Notes under the pieces: model-generated
The model's database searches: none
Told to the model about the DNA's origin: nothing
What the model saw: only the letters and a program-made list of their open reading frames with translations
Made by a program: the position numbers and the translations under genes
Assembly: GCA_913063125.1 (NCBI GenBank)
Contig: CAJXZM010000025.1
Location: 1-47,232 of the forward strand
Reading direction: 5' to 3'
Source: an uncultured Gammaproteobacteria bacterium
GTDB taxonomy: Bacteria; Pseudomonadota; Gammaproteobacteria; Pseudomonadales; Ketobacteraceae
Length of the DNA stretch: 47,232 nt
In this document: positions 1-7,808 of the stretch, one piece after another
Layout: every line of letters begins with the position of its first letter
Numbering within the stretch: the first letter of the stretch is position 1

Positions 1-77
1 CCGTATTGATTGGCCATGCCTTCTTGGTAACCCAGCGCCTCATTAATGGCCAGCGACTTTTCATAATACATAACGGC
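1..77. repeat. Terminal direct repeat, left copy (circular overlap)
   Basis: Bases 1-77 are identical to 47156-47232. I compared them base by base, and the match ends exactly at the window end. An exact 77-base end overlap is what a de Bruijn assembler with k=77 leaves on a circular contig, so unique length would be 47,155 bp. The overlap lies inside a tandem TPR repeat array, but the other repeat units differ from it at several positions, so it is not simply another unit. Confidence 0.9.
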
Positions 78-720
78 TTTATCCAGCTCTCTCCGGGTTT
101 TATACACGATCCCTAAATTACCGTAGTGATTGGCTATGCCTACTTGATGACTCAGCGCCTCATCAATGGCTAACGCCTTTTCATAGTACATAACGGCCTT
201 ATCCAGCTCTCCCCGGATTTGATACACGACCCCTAAATTACCGTATTGATTAGCCATGCCTTCTTGGTAACCCAGCGCCTCATCAATGGCTAACGCCTTT
301 TCGTAATACATAACGGCCTTATCCAGCTCTCCCCGGGTTTTATACACGATCCCTAAATTACCGTAGTCTATAGCCATACCTTCTTGGTAACTCTGCGCTT
401 CATTAATGACCAGCGCCTTTTCATAGTACATAACGGCCTTATCCAGCTCTCCCCGGATTTGATACACAATCCCTAAATTACTGTATTGATTAGCCATGCC
501 TTCTTGGTAACCCTGTGCTTCATTAATGGCCAACGCCTTTTCATAGTACATAACGGCCTTATCCAGCTCTCCCCGGATTTGATACACAACCCCTAAATTA
601 CCGTAGTCTATAGCCATGTCTTCTTGATGACCCAGCGCCTCATCAATGGCCAACGCCTTTTCATAGTACATAACGGCCTTATCCAGCTCTCCCCGGGTTT
701 GATACACAACCCCTAAATTA
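1..720. repeat. Tandem 120-bp repeats encoding 40-residue TPR units
   Basis: Six units of exactly 120 bp (1-120, 121-240, 241-360, 361-480, 481-600, 601-720), with further units beyond the junction. Units differ mainly at scattered positions and share long identical blocks, so the array is recently amplified and prone to recombination or assembly collapse. Confidence 0.9.
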
Positions 721-1508
721 CCATAAGCAATCGCTTGAAACGCTTCGCTACCATCGGCTAAATTCAACACGTGTAAATACGCCTCCTCCGCTTTATTCAA
801 TGCTCCTGTTCTTTGATACAAGTGGCCTAGCGAATTCCAAGCATCCATGTTATCAGGCGCTAATTCTAAGGCGCGTTGATAGGATACCAGTGCTTTTGAC
901 GTATCATTAGCAAACCATAAGGCTCCTTTTTCTCGGTACAGCTCTGCCGCTTTTATGATCTCTTGTTCAAAACCTGCCAGTGCCTCATCCAGAAATTTAT
1001 CCGCCTGACTAGGGTCTCCTTTAGCCAATGCGGCTAAAGCGCTATCGTACTTATCCGATTTCTTAGATGTCGATTTTTGTTCCACCAAGCGGGTTATCGT
1101 CGCCTGTTGTGACTGAATAATAGTCGTTTTCTCAGCATCACTCATTGCTAGTGATCCCACCTGTTTAACCAAAGCCAGATAAGCTTCCTCTGCTTTCGGA
1201 TCACCAAATGTATTCTTAATAAGAATGGTATCGGCAAGCTTCACGTCACCTACGTGAACGTTATCAACTTTCGCACTATCGCTAGGATTGATATTCGTTA
1301 CTTGTTGATCACCTTGAGAATTGTACATTACTGTAGACGTTGAAACTGGCGATGCAGGGGGGGCATCTTTGGTCTCAGGTTTGAACAATTTAGAGATAAG
1401 CCATTTCAAAGTGGCTACACCTATGCCACTGAAAATCATACCAAGCACGCTAATAAGGAAAAAGTGCTCCTCGATTAATACCTTTATTTGACCATAAAAT
1501 ACTTCCAT
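1..1508 (-). CDS. Membrane-anchored TPR protein, N-terminal part (gene crosses the window ends)
   Basis: First 502 codons of a gene that crosses the circle junction; the whole protein would be 550 residues. It starts at ATG 1508. Residues about 14-36 form one hydrophobic segment after a short N-terminus, so it is probably anchored in the inner membrane. A linker follows, then an ordinary TPR region, then at least six 40-residue repeats of the kinesin-light-chain type (YGNLGVVYQIRGELDKAVMY is the core). TPR repeats bind proteins or peptides; no enzymatic domain is visible. The gene lies 150 bp downstream of the ExoVII-like gene on the same strand, so the two are probably co-transcribed. The partner and the role are unknown. 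Repeat number may be wrong because the units are nearly identical. Confidence 0.85.
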   Translation of the reverse strand, partial: MEVFYGQIKVLIEEHFFLISVLGMIFSGIGVATLKWLISKLFKPETKDAPPASPVSTSTVMYNSQGDQQVTNINPSDSAKVDNVHVGDVKLADTILIKNTFGDPKAEEAYLALVKQVGSLAMSDAEKTTIIQSQQATITRLVEQKSTSKKSDKYDSALAALAKGDPSQADKFLDEALAGFEQEIIKAAELYREKGALWFANDTSKALVSYQRALELAPDNMDAWNSLGHLYQRTGALNKAEEAYLHVLNLADGSEAFQAIAYGNLGVVYQTRGELDKAVMYYEKALAIDEALGHQEDMAIDYGNLGVVYQIRGELDKAVMYYEKALAINEAQGYQEGMANQYSNLGIVYQIRGELDKAVMYYEKALVINEAQSYQEGMAIDYGNLGIVYKTRGELDKAVMYYEKALAIDEALGYQEGMANQYGNLGVVYQIRGELDKAVMYYEKALAIDEALSHQVGIANHYGNLGIVYKTRRELDKAVMYYEKSLAINEALGYQEGMANQY

Positions 1509-1658
1509 TGAACTTCAAGCCTCTGTGTCCGTAGGTACTGTATATATTCACTCAGCTATCGATACATTGAAAAGATAACGATTAAAACGTGGTATCAGGA
1601 ATCTCGAGAGTATTATCGTTGGCATATACTATCGTGAATTTGTTTTCAAAAAAACGGG

Positions 1659-2636
1659 TCATACTAAAAGGTAGATCAATAGGCCACTCACCCCAAACAA
1701 AGCACAGGACACCATGGCTAATTTTCCGTTCTTATCCTGTACTTCGGCGAGATCTCGTGCCAGCTGAATCATTTTGTTGTTGATCTTACGTATCTCATTG
1801 GTCTTTTCGCTTAGCTGTGATCGAAGATAATCCGCTGAGCTAAGGGTCTTGAGAGCTTTTAAAACCGCATGACCGGCCCCAGACGGCGTTGGGAACGATT
1901 CATCACAAATATACTTCTCGATGGAAAACGACTGATTCGAATGCCCCAACGCGGTATAGATACTGCGATCTAATTCCATTAGGTCCGACATAAAGATCGG
2001 ATCATCCCAATGTTGTAACGTGGTGTCATCACCACCACGGGTGAACATCACACCCATTGCCCCTTTTTCAATTGCCTTTCGTGCGGCATTCAATAGATCA
2101 TCGGGCGAATTGAAATTACTGATCGTCGTGGACAGCATCGAGCGTTGAGAAGAGACAGGGCTTAGCGCAGTGTGCACATCCTGAATCGCCAACTTTGTAC
2201 CGATTAGATGCAGTTTTTCTATACCGAATTGTTCGATAAATTCCGCCAGCTTTATTTTTGAACGCTCGCTTCTTACCGCAATGGGATGTGCAATTCTGCG
2301 TTTTGCCGTTTTATGATCAATACAATCGCCATCAATACGTATAGCCAGTTTTGTCTGCTGTTGAAAGACGACAACGCCGCGTATAGTCGCGAGTTCACCC
2401 TCGGCTAATGGGCTCTTATGTATGGGACATCGAAAGCCTATCGAATAATCCGAAACTTCGTCTTTGAGATCCCCATAGATCCACTTAGGATTGCGTTTTG
2501 GGAATTCTGTCAGTCTCGTGACAATACCTTCTACCGTAATAATACCTTTCGGAGTCGTAATTGTAACCGCACTAAAGATTGTACTGGGGCTTAAGGGTGT
2601 CTCCGATTGTTCCGGGAAAGATAGCTTGTTGTTCAT
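1659..2636 (-). CDS. Exonuclease VII large-subunit (XseA)-like protein with C-terminal membrane anchor
   Basis: 325 residues from ATG 2636, which has an AGG six bases upstream; in-frame ATGs at 2642 and 2666 are alternatives. Residues about 25-110 look like the N-terminal OB fold of XseA (starting near GIVTRLTEF). The middle matches the ExoVII catalytic block: VMFTRGGDDTTLQHW, then ALGHSNQ (XseA has VGHETD), then FPTPSGAGHAV (XseA has RAPTPSAAAELV). A short coiled coil follows, and the protein ends in one hydrophobic segment (VSCALFGVSGLLIYLLV), which suggests a tail anchor. Normal XseA is about 450 residues with a long coiled coil for XseB binding, so this is a shortened membrane version. 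Its pairing with the downstream TPR membrane protein suggests a two-component system. ExoVII homology is clear to me; activity is inferred. Confidence 0.75.
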   Translation of the reverse strand: MNNKLSFPEQSETPLSPSTIFSAVTITTPKGIITVEGIVTRLTEFPKRNPKWIYGDLKDEVSDYSIGFRCPIHKSPLAEGELATIRGVVVFQQQTKLAIRIDGDCIDHKTAKRRIAHPIAVRSERSKIKLAEFIEQFGIEKLHLIGTKLAIQDVHTALSPVSSQRSMLSTTISNFNSPDDLLNAARKAIEKGAMGVMFTRGGDDTTLQHWDDPIFMSDLMELDRSIYTALGHSNQSFSIEKYICDESFPTPSGAGHAVLKALKTLSSADYLRSQLSEKTNEIRKINNKMIQLARDLAEVQDKNGKLAMVSCALFGVSGLLIYLLV

Positions 2637-2649
2637 CGTCATCCTAACG

Positions 2650-2748
2650 TTACATGGTAGTGGCACGTATTATCCACGACTCCCAAAAAGAGGCAAGCGC
2701 ATTGAGCACCCCCCTCCCGCGTCTATTGACCTTTAGCCCCCTTTTCAT
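2650..2748 (-). CDS. Possible 32-residue leader peptide
   Basis: Short reading frame (starting MKRGLKVNRRG) whose stop lies just upstream of the ExoVII-like start. Its ATG overlaps the TGA of a 13-codon frame (ATGA), with AGGAG about 13 bases upstream. It is basic and has no recognisable domain. It may be a translated leader that couples translation into the nuclease gene, or may not be expressed. Confidence 0.3.
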   Translation of the reverse strand: MKRGLKVNRRGRGVLNALASFWESWIIRATTM

Positions 2749-2782
2749 AGGATCGTCGATCTCCTGCTGTACACGATGCCTT

Positions 2783-2923
2783 TCATAGTTGCTTTAAGAT
2801 ATCAACGATCAGGCTAATACCTTTGGTTGTAAAACCCATATCACCCCACGAGAGAACAATCAAGGCTAGCAGTGATAGTCGCTGCTGATACCGCCACGGT
2901 TCCCACATCCAGGGTAAACCCAT
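2783..2923 (-). CDS. Possible 46-residue membrane peptide
   Basis: Frame from ATG 2923 to TGA 2783, preceded by TAGGAG about 13 bases upstream. It begins MGLPWMWEPWRYQQRL and has a hydrophobic stretch around residues 16-28. Its stop overlaps the next ATG (ATGA), which heads a 13-codon frame that again overlaps the 32-codon frame at 2748. The chain of overlaps points toward the ExoVII-like gene. Expression is unproven. Confidence 0.35.
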   Translation of the reverse strand: MGLPWMWEPWRYQQRLSLLALIVLSWGDMGFTTKGISLIVDILKQL

Positions 2924-3365
2924 CAATCACTTTACACTCCTATATAGACGTCAATACGCCTCTCCAATTACATTCTCAAGCACTGTAACTTTACACAGTA
3001 CCCTTGTCAAGTTAGGCACCTTACTAGTGGAGAACACTACAAATCCCCCTCTGTTTCGTCCCAAAAAGCATTAGGGATGCACTCCGTAATAGCCCATATT
3101 TATTGGCCTGTAGCACTGAATTCACATCTCAATACACTGAATCAGCTGACAATTATAAGCTGCTATGATCGCCCTTGCCCGGCTATGACCGCCCTTGTCC
3201 CCATTTAAGTCAATTTCTCATTGACTGTTAGCATACATAACATCTATTATTACGTTGTGGAACGCGCCAGCCGGTGTCCCTAACGGGTAGTGTCCATGCC
3301 GCCAGTCATTGACTGGTCTCTACCGCTGGTGGAGATATTTAAGAGGCCCGGCATTTATTTCTACC
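2924..3365. other. Intergenic region, no gene seen
   Basis: About 440 bp without a convincing reading frame. It should hold the promoter of the ExoVII-like/TPR unit, but I could not fix a clear -35/-10 pair. A small dyad (CCAGTCA/ACTGG) lies near 3301-3316. Confidence 0.5.
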
Positions 3366-3391
3366 AAAAGCCCCGATTTTTCGGGGCTTTT
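3366..3391. terminator. Bidirectional Rho-independent terminator
   Basis: AAAAGCCCCGA and TCGGGGCTTTT form an 11-bp perfect stem with a four-base T loop and T-rich flanks on both strands. It lies five bases past the stop of the minus-strand gene at 3396 and ends that operon. Confidence 0.9.
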
Positions 3392-3395
3392 GCGT

Positions 3396-3935
3396 TTATA
3401 GCCAATCTCTTTTGGTATCTTGATAAAACCTCATTAACCACACATAAAACCTCTTTGACTCTCCTCTAATGCTTTCCGGTCTATTTGTCCGGTAATGCAC
3501 ACTACGAACAGTAATCACTAAATTCTCATGCTTATTACTCACCCCAAAACGAGCACAAATATACCAACCCTCATGGCTACCCACGAACGGTTTATTTTCC
3601 TGACGATAAAACATCGTCTTCTCGTTTCCTATAAAACATGGCTTTGCGTGTAGCTCCCTAAATATCTCCGGCAGCAATTTTGAGAATTCCCAGCGCTCTT
3701 TACAAAAAACCCGTTCATCAATGGTTCCATTTTTTTTCGTCTCTCGAAACAGCACCTCCTCATCAGTGTGATGTGACTTACGAGACTTGGTATAACAGTG
3801 ATTCGAAAAATGTAGGTATAGCTCTACATCAACCGGGTTCCCACCCGGTTTGATCGTGTAAGTCATCGGCAATGACTTCAAGTGTTCCAAGGAGTAGGTT
3901 TCACCTGTCACTGAATCAATTACATACTTGTTCAT
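3396..3935 (-). CDS. Unknown protein, third gene of a three-gene operon
   Basis: 179 residues from ATG 3935. It has no signal peptide or membrane segment. It is rich in aromatic, His and basic residues, with clusters such as YLHFSNHCYTKSRKSHH (about residues 40-56) and VHYRTNRPESIRG near the C-terminus. That resembles a small nucleic-acid-binding or nuclease-type domain, but I cannot assign a family. It follows the 263-residue gene by 21 bp and is followed at once by a strong terminator, so it is the last gene of the unit 5430-3396. Confidence 0.7.
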   Translation of the reverse strand: MNKYVIDSVTGETYSLEHLKSLPMTYTIKPGGNPVDVELYLHFSNHCYTKSRKSHHTDEEVLFRETKKNGTIDERVFCKERWEFSKLLPEIFRELHAKPCFIGNEKTMFYRQENKPFVGSHEGWYICARFGVSNKHENLVITVRSVHYRTNRPESIRGESKRFYVWLMRFYQDTKRDWL

Positions 3936-3956
3936 TGATGTTCCATTACTTGTGTT

Positions 3957-4748
3957 CTATAAGATCGCATTGAACATGTCTAGCGCCTTTGTGCCACGCT
4001 CAATCAGTTTAGTACCAGCAGAAAGCGCTTTTTCTGTATCAACGGTAGCATCGGCTATATCACTCACTCGCCTCATAGCTTTTTTCCATCTAGAGACCTC
4101 TTCGCCACCTACTTCGTTTTCTACATTATCCAAAATATCCTTGTGCCTCGACGCTTCGCCCACCACGCTATTGATTGAATCCCGAAGTGAATCTGCACCA
4201 CATATTTTGTAGTTGTGAAGCGCTGTATAAATATCAGAAATACTATTTTGAATAATTTTTTTTACATTATCCGGTAATAAAGACCCACCCAGTTGCTCTT
4301 CCAGCTCCTTAAGCAATACCTGTATCTCTTCAACCTCAGTATCAGCTATCCGCATTTCTATATTTGGTAATGCCTCTCTACAGTACCCTAAACAAACAAA
4401 CACTTCCCTAGTAAGCTTATTTTTTATAACTTGCCACTGGTGGCCAAATAAAGTTACAGCAAGAACTGGCTCTAATGCATGGAATATAAACAGGCAATCA
4501 AATTCATCCATATCATCTAACTGCATTCCATCTATAATCGAATCTATTTCATCGTTGAGTAGACCCAAACAACGAGAAATTTCACGGTGCCTTTTTGATA
4601 CATTCGATTCTGATATCTCAAAAACCGCAGTCCAAACTTCGTCACATTTCATATTGGGATCAATTTTTTCAGCTTCACGTAAGATATTCAAAACCCTAGA
4701 AGCCGCATTCGTATAGTTCAATTTTTCACCACTTGTATTAAATTTCAT
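3957..4748 (-). CDS. Unknown helical protein, second gene of a three-gene operon
   Basis: 263 residues from ATG 4748, predicted almost wholly alpha-helical and acidic, with no membrane segment, signal peptide or catalytic motif that I recognise. Ends with an amphipathic helix (EKALSAGTKLIERGTKALDM). Its gene sits 112 bp downstream of the 189-residue gene and 21 bp upstream of the 179-residue gene. Conserved neighbours and orientation suggest the three work together. Function unknown; a defence or stability role is only a guess from location on a plasmid. Confidence 0.75.
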   Translation of the reverse strand: MKFNTSGEKLNYTNAASRVLNILREAEKIDPNMKCDEVWTAVFEISESNVSKRHREISRCLGLLNDEIDSIIDGMQLDDMDEFDCLFIFHALEPVLAVTLFGHQWQVIKNKLTREVFVCLGYCREALPNIEMRIADTEVEEIQVLLKELEEQLGGSLLPDNVKKIIQNSISDIYTALHNYKICGADSLRDSINSVVGEASRHKDILDNVENEVGGEEVSRWKKAMRRVSDIADATVDTEKALSAGTKLIERGTKALDMFNAIL

Positions 4749-4787
4749 ATATTAATAACAATTTAAGACTTCTACCTCTACAGAGGT

Positions 4788-4805
4788 ACGAAAACGTACG
4801 CTAAG
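4788..4805. repeat. 18-bp inverted repeat, left arm
   Basis: ACGAAAACGTACGCTAAG. The exact reverse complement lies at 5583-5600, so the pair brackets the 189-residue gene (4861-5430). ACGTACG inside the arm is itself a small palindrome. Confidence 0.8.
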
Positions 4806-4860
4806 ACTTCAAATAACTTGTTTGTGTCTGGAAAAATTGAGGATTCGAAGCGCTCTGTTA

Positions 4861-5430
4861 TTAAGCTTTGCCGATATACACAGCAGAGCCGACCTCTTTT
4901 GAAACTAAGCCATAACCTTTTGAACTATATATCTCAAAAATTGCACGTATAACTTCGATAGGAAGCCCTAACTCTGATTTCAACAACTCACCTTTTAAAG
5001 ATTTTCCCACTTCGCAGGAGTCGACAGCCTTAGTAAGACTCTCCATCTTATTGTTATCTTCAGCTAAAACACACATATACATAATGAATGATGGGTCAAT
5101 AAGGCTGATGCCGAATTTGAACTGTTTACCTATAATATGCTGACCTTTTATATAGTTCTGCGACTCCAATGAAGCCAAAGCTCGGCTATATTTCTCATAG
5201 AATTGTTCGTCAAAATCGAGAGTTTGAGAATCAAGCTCTTTGAGTTTAAGATAAATAATTTTTGAAATTTCTTGTATGTCATCATGAAGATAGCTAATTG
5301 GATCTGTGAGCTTGGTGATGCGCTCTTCCATTTTGATGTAATCTAACTCGGCTTGAAGCTGTACAAGCGAACTGGCCCCAGGGAAAGAGGCACCTGCTAT
5401 TCTTACTGTTTTAAAAAACCATTCCATCAT
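4861..5430 (-). CDS. Unknown protein, first gene of a three-gene operon, flanked by inverted repeats
   Basis: 189 residues; MMEWFFKTVRIAG at the start could be read from either ATG. The first 20 residues are mildly hydrophobic, followed by helices (QLQAELDYIKMEERITKLTD, then SYLHDDIQEISKIIYLKLKE). The C-terminal 40 residues (PIEVIRAIFEIYSSKGYGLV) look like a small winged-helix. No known family identified. It is the first gene of the minus-strand unit ending at the 3366 terminator, and it alone is bracketed by the perfect 18-bp inverted repeat at 4788 and 5583, so it might be an inserted unit, or the repeats might be operators. Confidence 0.7.
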   Translation of the reverse strand: MMEWFFKTVRIAGASFPGASSLVQLQAELDYIKMEERITKLTDPISYLHDDIQEISKIIYLKLKELDSQTLDFDEQFYEKYSRALASLESQNYIKGQHIIGKQFKFGISLIDPSFIMYMCVLAEDNNKMESLTKAVDSCEVGKSLKGELLKSELGLPIEVIRAIFEIYSSKGYGLVSKEVGSAVYIGKA

Positions 5431-5582
5431 ATTTTCTCATTTTTTTAAAAGTCTTATATACTATAAGTTCGTAGACACCCATATTTTGCGTTAAATGCTG
5501 TCTTCTAAATCCCTGAATTCTGATTAATAGACAACCGTGTCTATTAATCGATTCATTGGACAGTTTTAGCCAGCGCAATTCC

Positions 5583-5600
5583 CTTAGCGTACGTTTTCGT
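5583..5600. repeat. 18-bp inverted repeat, right arm
   Basis: CTTAGCGTACGTTTTCGT, exact reverse complement of 4788-4805, in the region upstream of the 189-residue gene. Confidence 0.8.
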
Positions 5601-5650
5601 TCCCCTGGGCTTCAAACCCCATACCCTGAGGGGCCATAAATAACGGGCAT

Positions 5651-5680
5651 AAAAAAGGCCCCTGAAAACTCAGCAGGCCC
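5651..5680 (-). terminator. Rho-independent terminator
   Basis: On the minus strand GGCC-TG-CTGA, a short loop, TCAG-G-GGCC and six T form an imperfect hairpin plus T tract, ten bases past the stop of the gene at 5690. Confidence 0.75.
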
Positions 5681-5689
5681 ATAAAGGTA

Positions 5690-6001
5690 TTATTGGGAGA
5701 TAAGACTCTCGTTCGATGCTCTTAGCTCAGCTACTAATGCTGTAAATTCATCTAAGGTCATTAACTGATAACCAAGCGCTTCACCGTCTCTAAATCTGAA
5801 TACCACATACGCGATATTTTGATCATTGTCCTTATCACAGACCCAATAACCTATGCTTTCTGCATTGAGCATAGGGTTCGGTACAGCAATGCCCAGCAAC
5901 GGTTTTAATTCATCGCTTGATGGGTCATAGTCAACATTTAGTTCAAATGACTCGTTTTTGTTAGGGTTAGTAATAACCGTCAATTTCACTCGTTTACCCA
6001 T
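5690..6001 (-). CDS. Small hypothetical protein
   Basis: 103 residues from ATG 6001, cytoplasmic, acidic, beta-rich N-terminus (KRVKLTVITNPNKNESFEL) and a helical end. No family recognised. It is a single-gene unit with its own terminator at 5651-5680; upstream is repeat debris from MITEs. Confidence 0.65.
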   Translation of the reverse strand: MGKRVKLTVITNPNKNESFELNVDYDPSSDELKPLLGIAVPNPMLNAESIGYWVCDKDNDQNIAYVVFRFRDGEALGYQLMTLDEFTALVAELRASNESLISQ

Positions 6002-6075
6002 GATTGTTGTTTCCTAGTAGTGGTTGGTTATTCGAATAAAACGCCAAAGGCTTCTTTCATATTCTCGTTGTGCTT

Positions 6076-6130
6076 TATGGGGCTCTGGGGACATCCCCGC
6101 CGCAAATGACACTTTGATTATAAGTTATTC
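6076..6130. mobile_element. Decayed end of a GGGGnnCTGGGGACAT MITE
   Basis: GGGGCTCTGGGGACATCCCC and the following ~35 bp match the left end of the intact element at 39485 (GGGGTTCTGGGGACATCCCC), including CGCAARTGACACTTTGATT. Only one end is present here; the other MITE (6131-6410) starts directly after it, so this copy is truncated. The left flank is TAT in both cases. Confidence 0.7.
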
Positions 6131-6410
6131 GGGTCCAGTGGAAGAAACACCAAATGTGACCAATCTGAAAATACCCAAATCCTCGAAAAGTTCACTCTGT
6201 CGCTGTAGGCCATAATATCAAAGGTGTGTAGAGTACCACTTATTTTAACCTATCGTAATGTACACGTTTTGGTAGGTCTCTGTTTGGCCTATCAAAACTA
6301 CTATCATAAGTGCCTAGTCAAAAACTCTAAGTACATTTGATAGCCAATTAAAGTAAAAACTAGACACTTAACTCAGATTGGTCACATTTGGGGGTTCTTC
6401 CACGCGCCCC
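6131..6410. mobile_element. MITE-like element with ~38-bp terminal inverted repeats
   Basis: Left end 6131-6168 and right end 6373-6410 are inverted repeats; the 30-base inner parts differ at two positions (common core CCAAATGTGACCAATCTGA). The 280-bp element has no gene. Just inside the left repeat, CCTCGAAAAGTTCAC (from 6181) recurs at 39307 and in inverted form near 40988. No target-site duplication is clear. Confidence 0.65.
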
Positions 6411-6926
6411 CATTTAGGCCTGCTCAAACTGGGATGATCGCAGAACATGGAAATATTGTTCCATCAGATTCAGTAGTAAAAATAATAGAAAGACAATCCG
6501 TAACACCGAAACTTTAACCCAACCTGAACAATACCACTTGTCGTCATCTATGGATAATCTATTTGTTATGGACAAACCCATTAATTTCGCTTTGCGAACG
6601 CTACGCTAATTAACCGGTATTGCCCACAGCCAACAGATTTCCCACAGATTCCTCTGAAAAGTTACCAAGTCATTAAAGTCACGCTCCGCGCAATAACAGT
6701 GCCTGCGGCGCTTTTTAACATATATAAATAAAACGATTACAAAAACACTATATTGGAGGATCTTTGCTTGAAGGGCGGGTATCGTCATACCCCCTAGTAT
6801 CAACTTCTCTATCAGAACTACCTAACCATTGTCCCACCTCCGTCAACAATAGAGGGTAAGTAGCACCCCTAGCTATCTGATGAATAGCATTATTAACACT
6901 CGATGAACGAATCAAATGTCCTAGTG
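6411..6926. other. Intergenic region, no gene seen
   Basis: About 515 bp with stop codons in all frames at short intervals. A 27-codon frame from the ATG near 6434 has no ribosome binding site and looks like chance or a gene remnant. No promoter or terminator stood out. Confidence 0.5.
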
Positions 6927-6994
6927 GGCGTTATGCGCCCATTCCCTCGATTATGCGGAGCTCAGCATATTCGAGGGAATGGGCACAAAACGCC
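6927..6994. repeat. Head-to-head pair of GGCGTTRTGCGCCC elements
   Basis: GGCGTTATGCGCCCATTCCC at 6927 and its inverted partner (reverse complement GGCGTTTTGTGCCCATTCCC) ending at 6994 form a ~68-bp near-palindrome; the inner part CCCTCGA.TATGC...GAGCTC is also symmetric. Related single elements occur at 34311, 35985, 39210, 39291, 41008 and 43611. They resemble the GGCGTTATG ends of integron attC sites, but this assignment is not secure. Confidence 0.6.
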
Positions 6995-7186
6995 TTCTTC
7001 CGAAAAGTGGGGATGTACAATCACACCGGCTTCAACCTCAACCACCGATTCATCGCTTTCAGTTATCAATATTCGTGGCACCATGTCCTTAAAACGATAT
7101 ACCAACTCCAAGCTGTCCTCTATTGTTTTTAGATAGATGCGAGAATGATAATTCCCCTCTGCGTTGTATATATATCCAACAAACAT
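6962..7186 (-). CDS. Small hypothetical protein, 3' end replaced by repeat
   Basis: 74 residues from ATG 7186, preceded by ACAGGA at a suitable distance. Starts MFVGYIYNAEGNYHSRIYL; beta-rich, no known domain. The last ten or so codons (GVLCPFPRIC) are encoded by the dispersed repeat at 6971-6994, so the original C-terminus was probably lost or changed by that insertion. Last gene of the minus-strand series that begins with the KorA-like gene. Confidence 0.5.
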   Translation of the reverse strand: MFVGYIYNAEGNYHSRIYLKTIEDSLELVYRFKDMVPRILITESDESVVEVEAGVIVHPHFSEEGVLCPFPRIC

Positions 7187-7222
7187 ACAGTTGTCCTGTT
7201 ATCCCTTCTTCCATAGCTACAA

Positions 7223-7549
7223 CTATGAAATTTGTAATGAAACCTGTAGCTTAGCGCCTAGAAACGTTGCTACACCCTCTGATATTTCGTGAATTTCGTC
7301 CTCTGTCATTCTGTCGAGATAAAAGCTCTCAACATGTTGATCCATTCCCGTAATACTAATGGCGCGGAGATTAAACCCCTTGACTCTATCCGTCGGGAGA
7401 GTTTTCCACTCCCCAAGCCACACAGAGTTTAGCTGTAGATGGCTTAACTTTTTCAAATCAACGTAGTGAGGAATTTCTACCACTATCTGACTACCTGATA
7501 ATTCATGCCCATATGCCGTTTGACACCGATAATCAATCATATCTGTCAT
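7223..7549 (-). CDS. Small hypothetical protein
   Basis: 108 residues from ATG 7549, chosen because AAGGG lies eight bases upstream. Cytoplasmic, mixed alpha/beta, with WLGEWKTLPTDRVKGFNLRA in the middle. No family recognised. Co-oriented and closely spaced with neighbours 7573-7803 and 6962-7186; probably the same transcript. Confidence 0.65.
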   Translation of the reverse strand: MTDMIDYRCQTAYGHELSGSQIVVEIPHYVDLKKLSHLQLNSVWLGEWKTLPTDRVKGFNLRAISITGMDQHVESFYLDRMTEDEIHEISEGVATFLGAKLQVSLQIS

Positions 7550-7572
7550 AGACAATACCCTTTTATTTATCG

Positions 7573-7803
7573 TTATAGCTTCAAAAAAGCGGCCTGAACC
7601 TCCGTCCTGGTCTTCAAATCCCGCGCTAACACCGTAAAATTTTGCGTCTGCTCATCACGTATTGAAATCTCGTAATGCCAGCCCGGAAGGCGCACTACAC
7701 GCGAATCAAAGAACGTCTTTAGATCATTGTAATCTACCACCACCTCCGCCCCCCCGCCTTCCCGGTCCATCGGGTCGACGAGGAATATACGATAATCCAC
7801 CAT
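7573..7803 (-). CDS. Small hypothetical protein
   Basis: 76 residues, starting MVDYRIFLVDPMDREGGGAE. The ATG is five bases after the stop of the PMP3-like gene, and that stop overlaps the TAGGAG ribosome binding site, which suggests translational coupling. Predicted small alpha/beta domain; no family recognised. Confidence 0.65.
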   Translation of the reverse strand: MVDYRIFLVDPMDREGGGAEVVVDYNDLKTFFDSRVVRLPGWHYEISIRDEQTQNFTVLARDLKTRTEVQAAFLKL

Positions 7804-7808
7804 AACTC

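Noticed and set aside
6606..6803. 65-codon minus-strand frame with a hydrophobic middle
   Set aside because: No ribosome binding site, stands in repeat debris, no coding-like composition.
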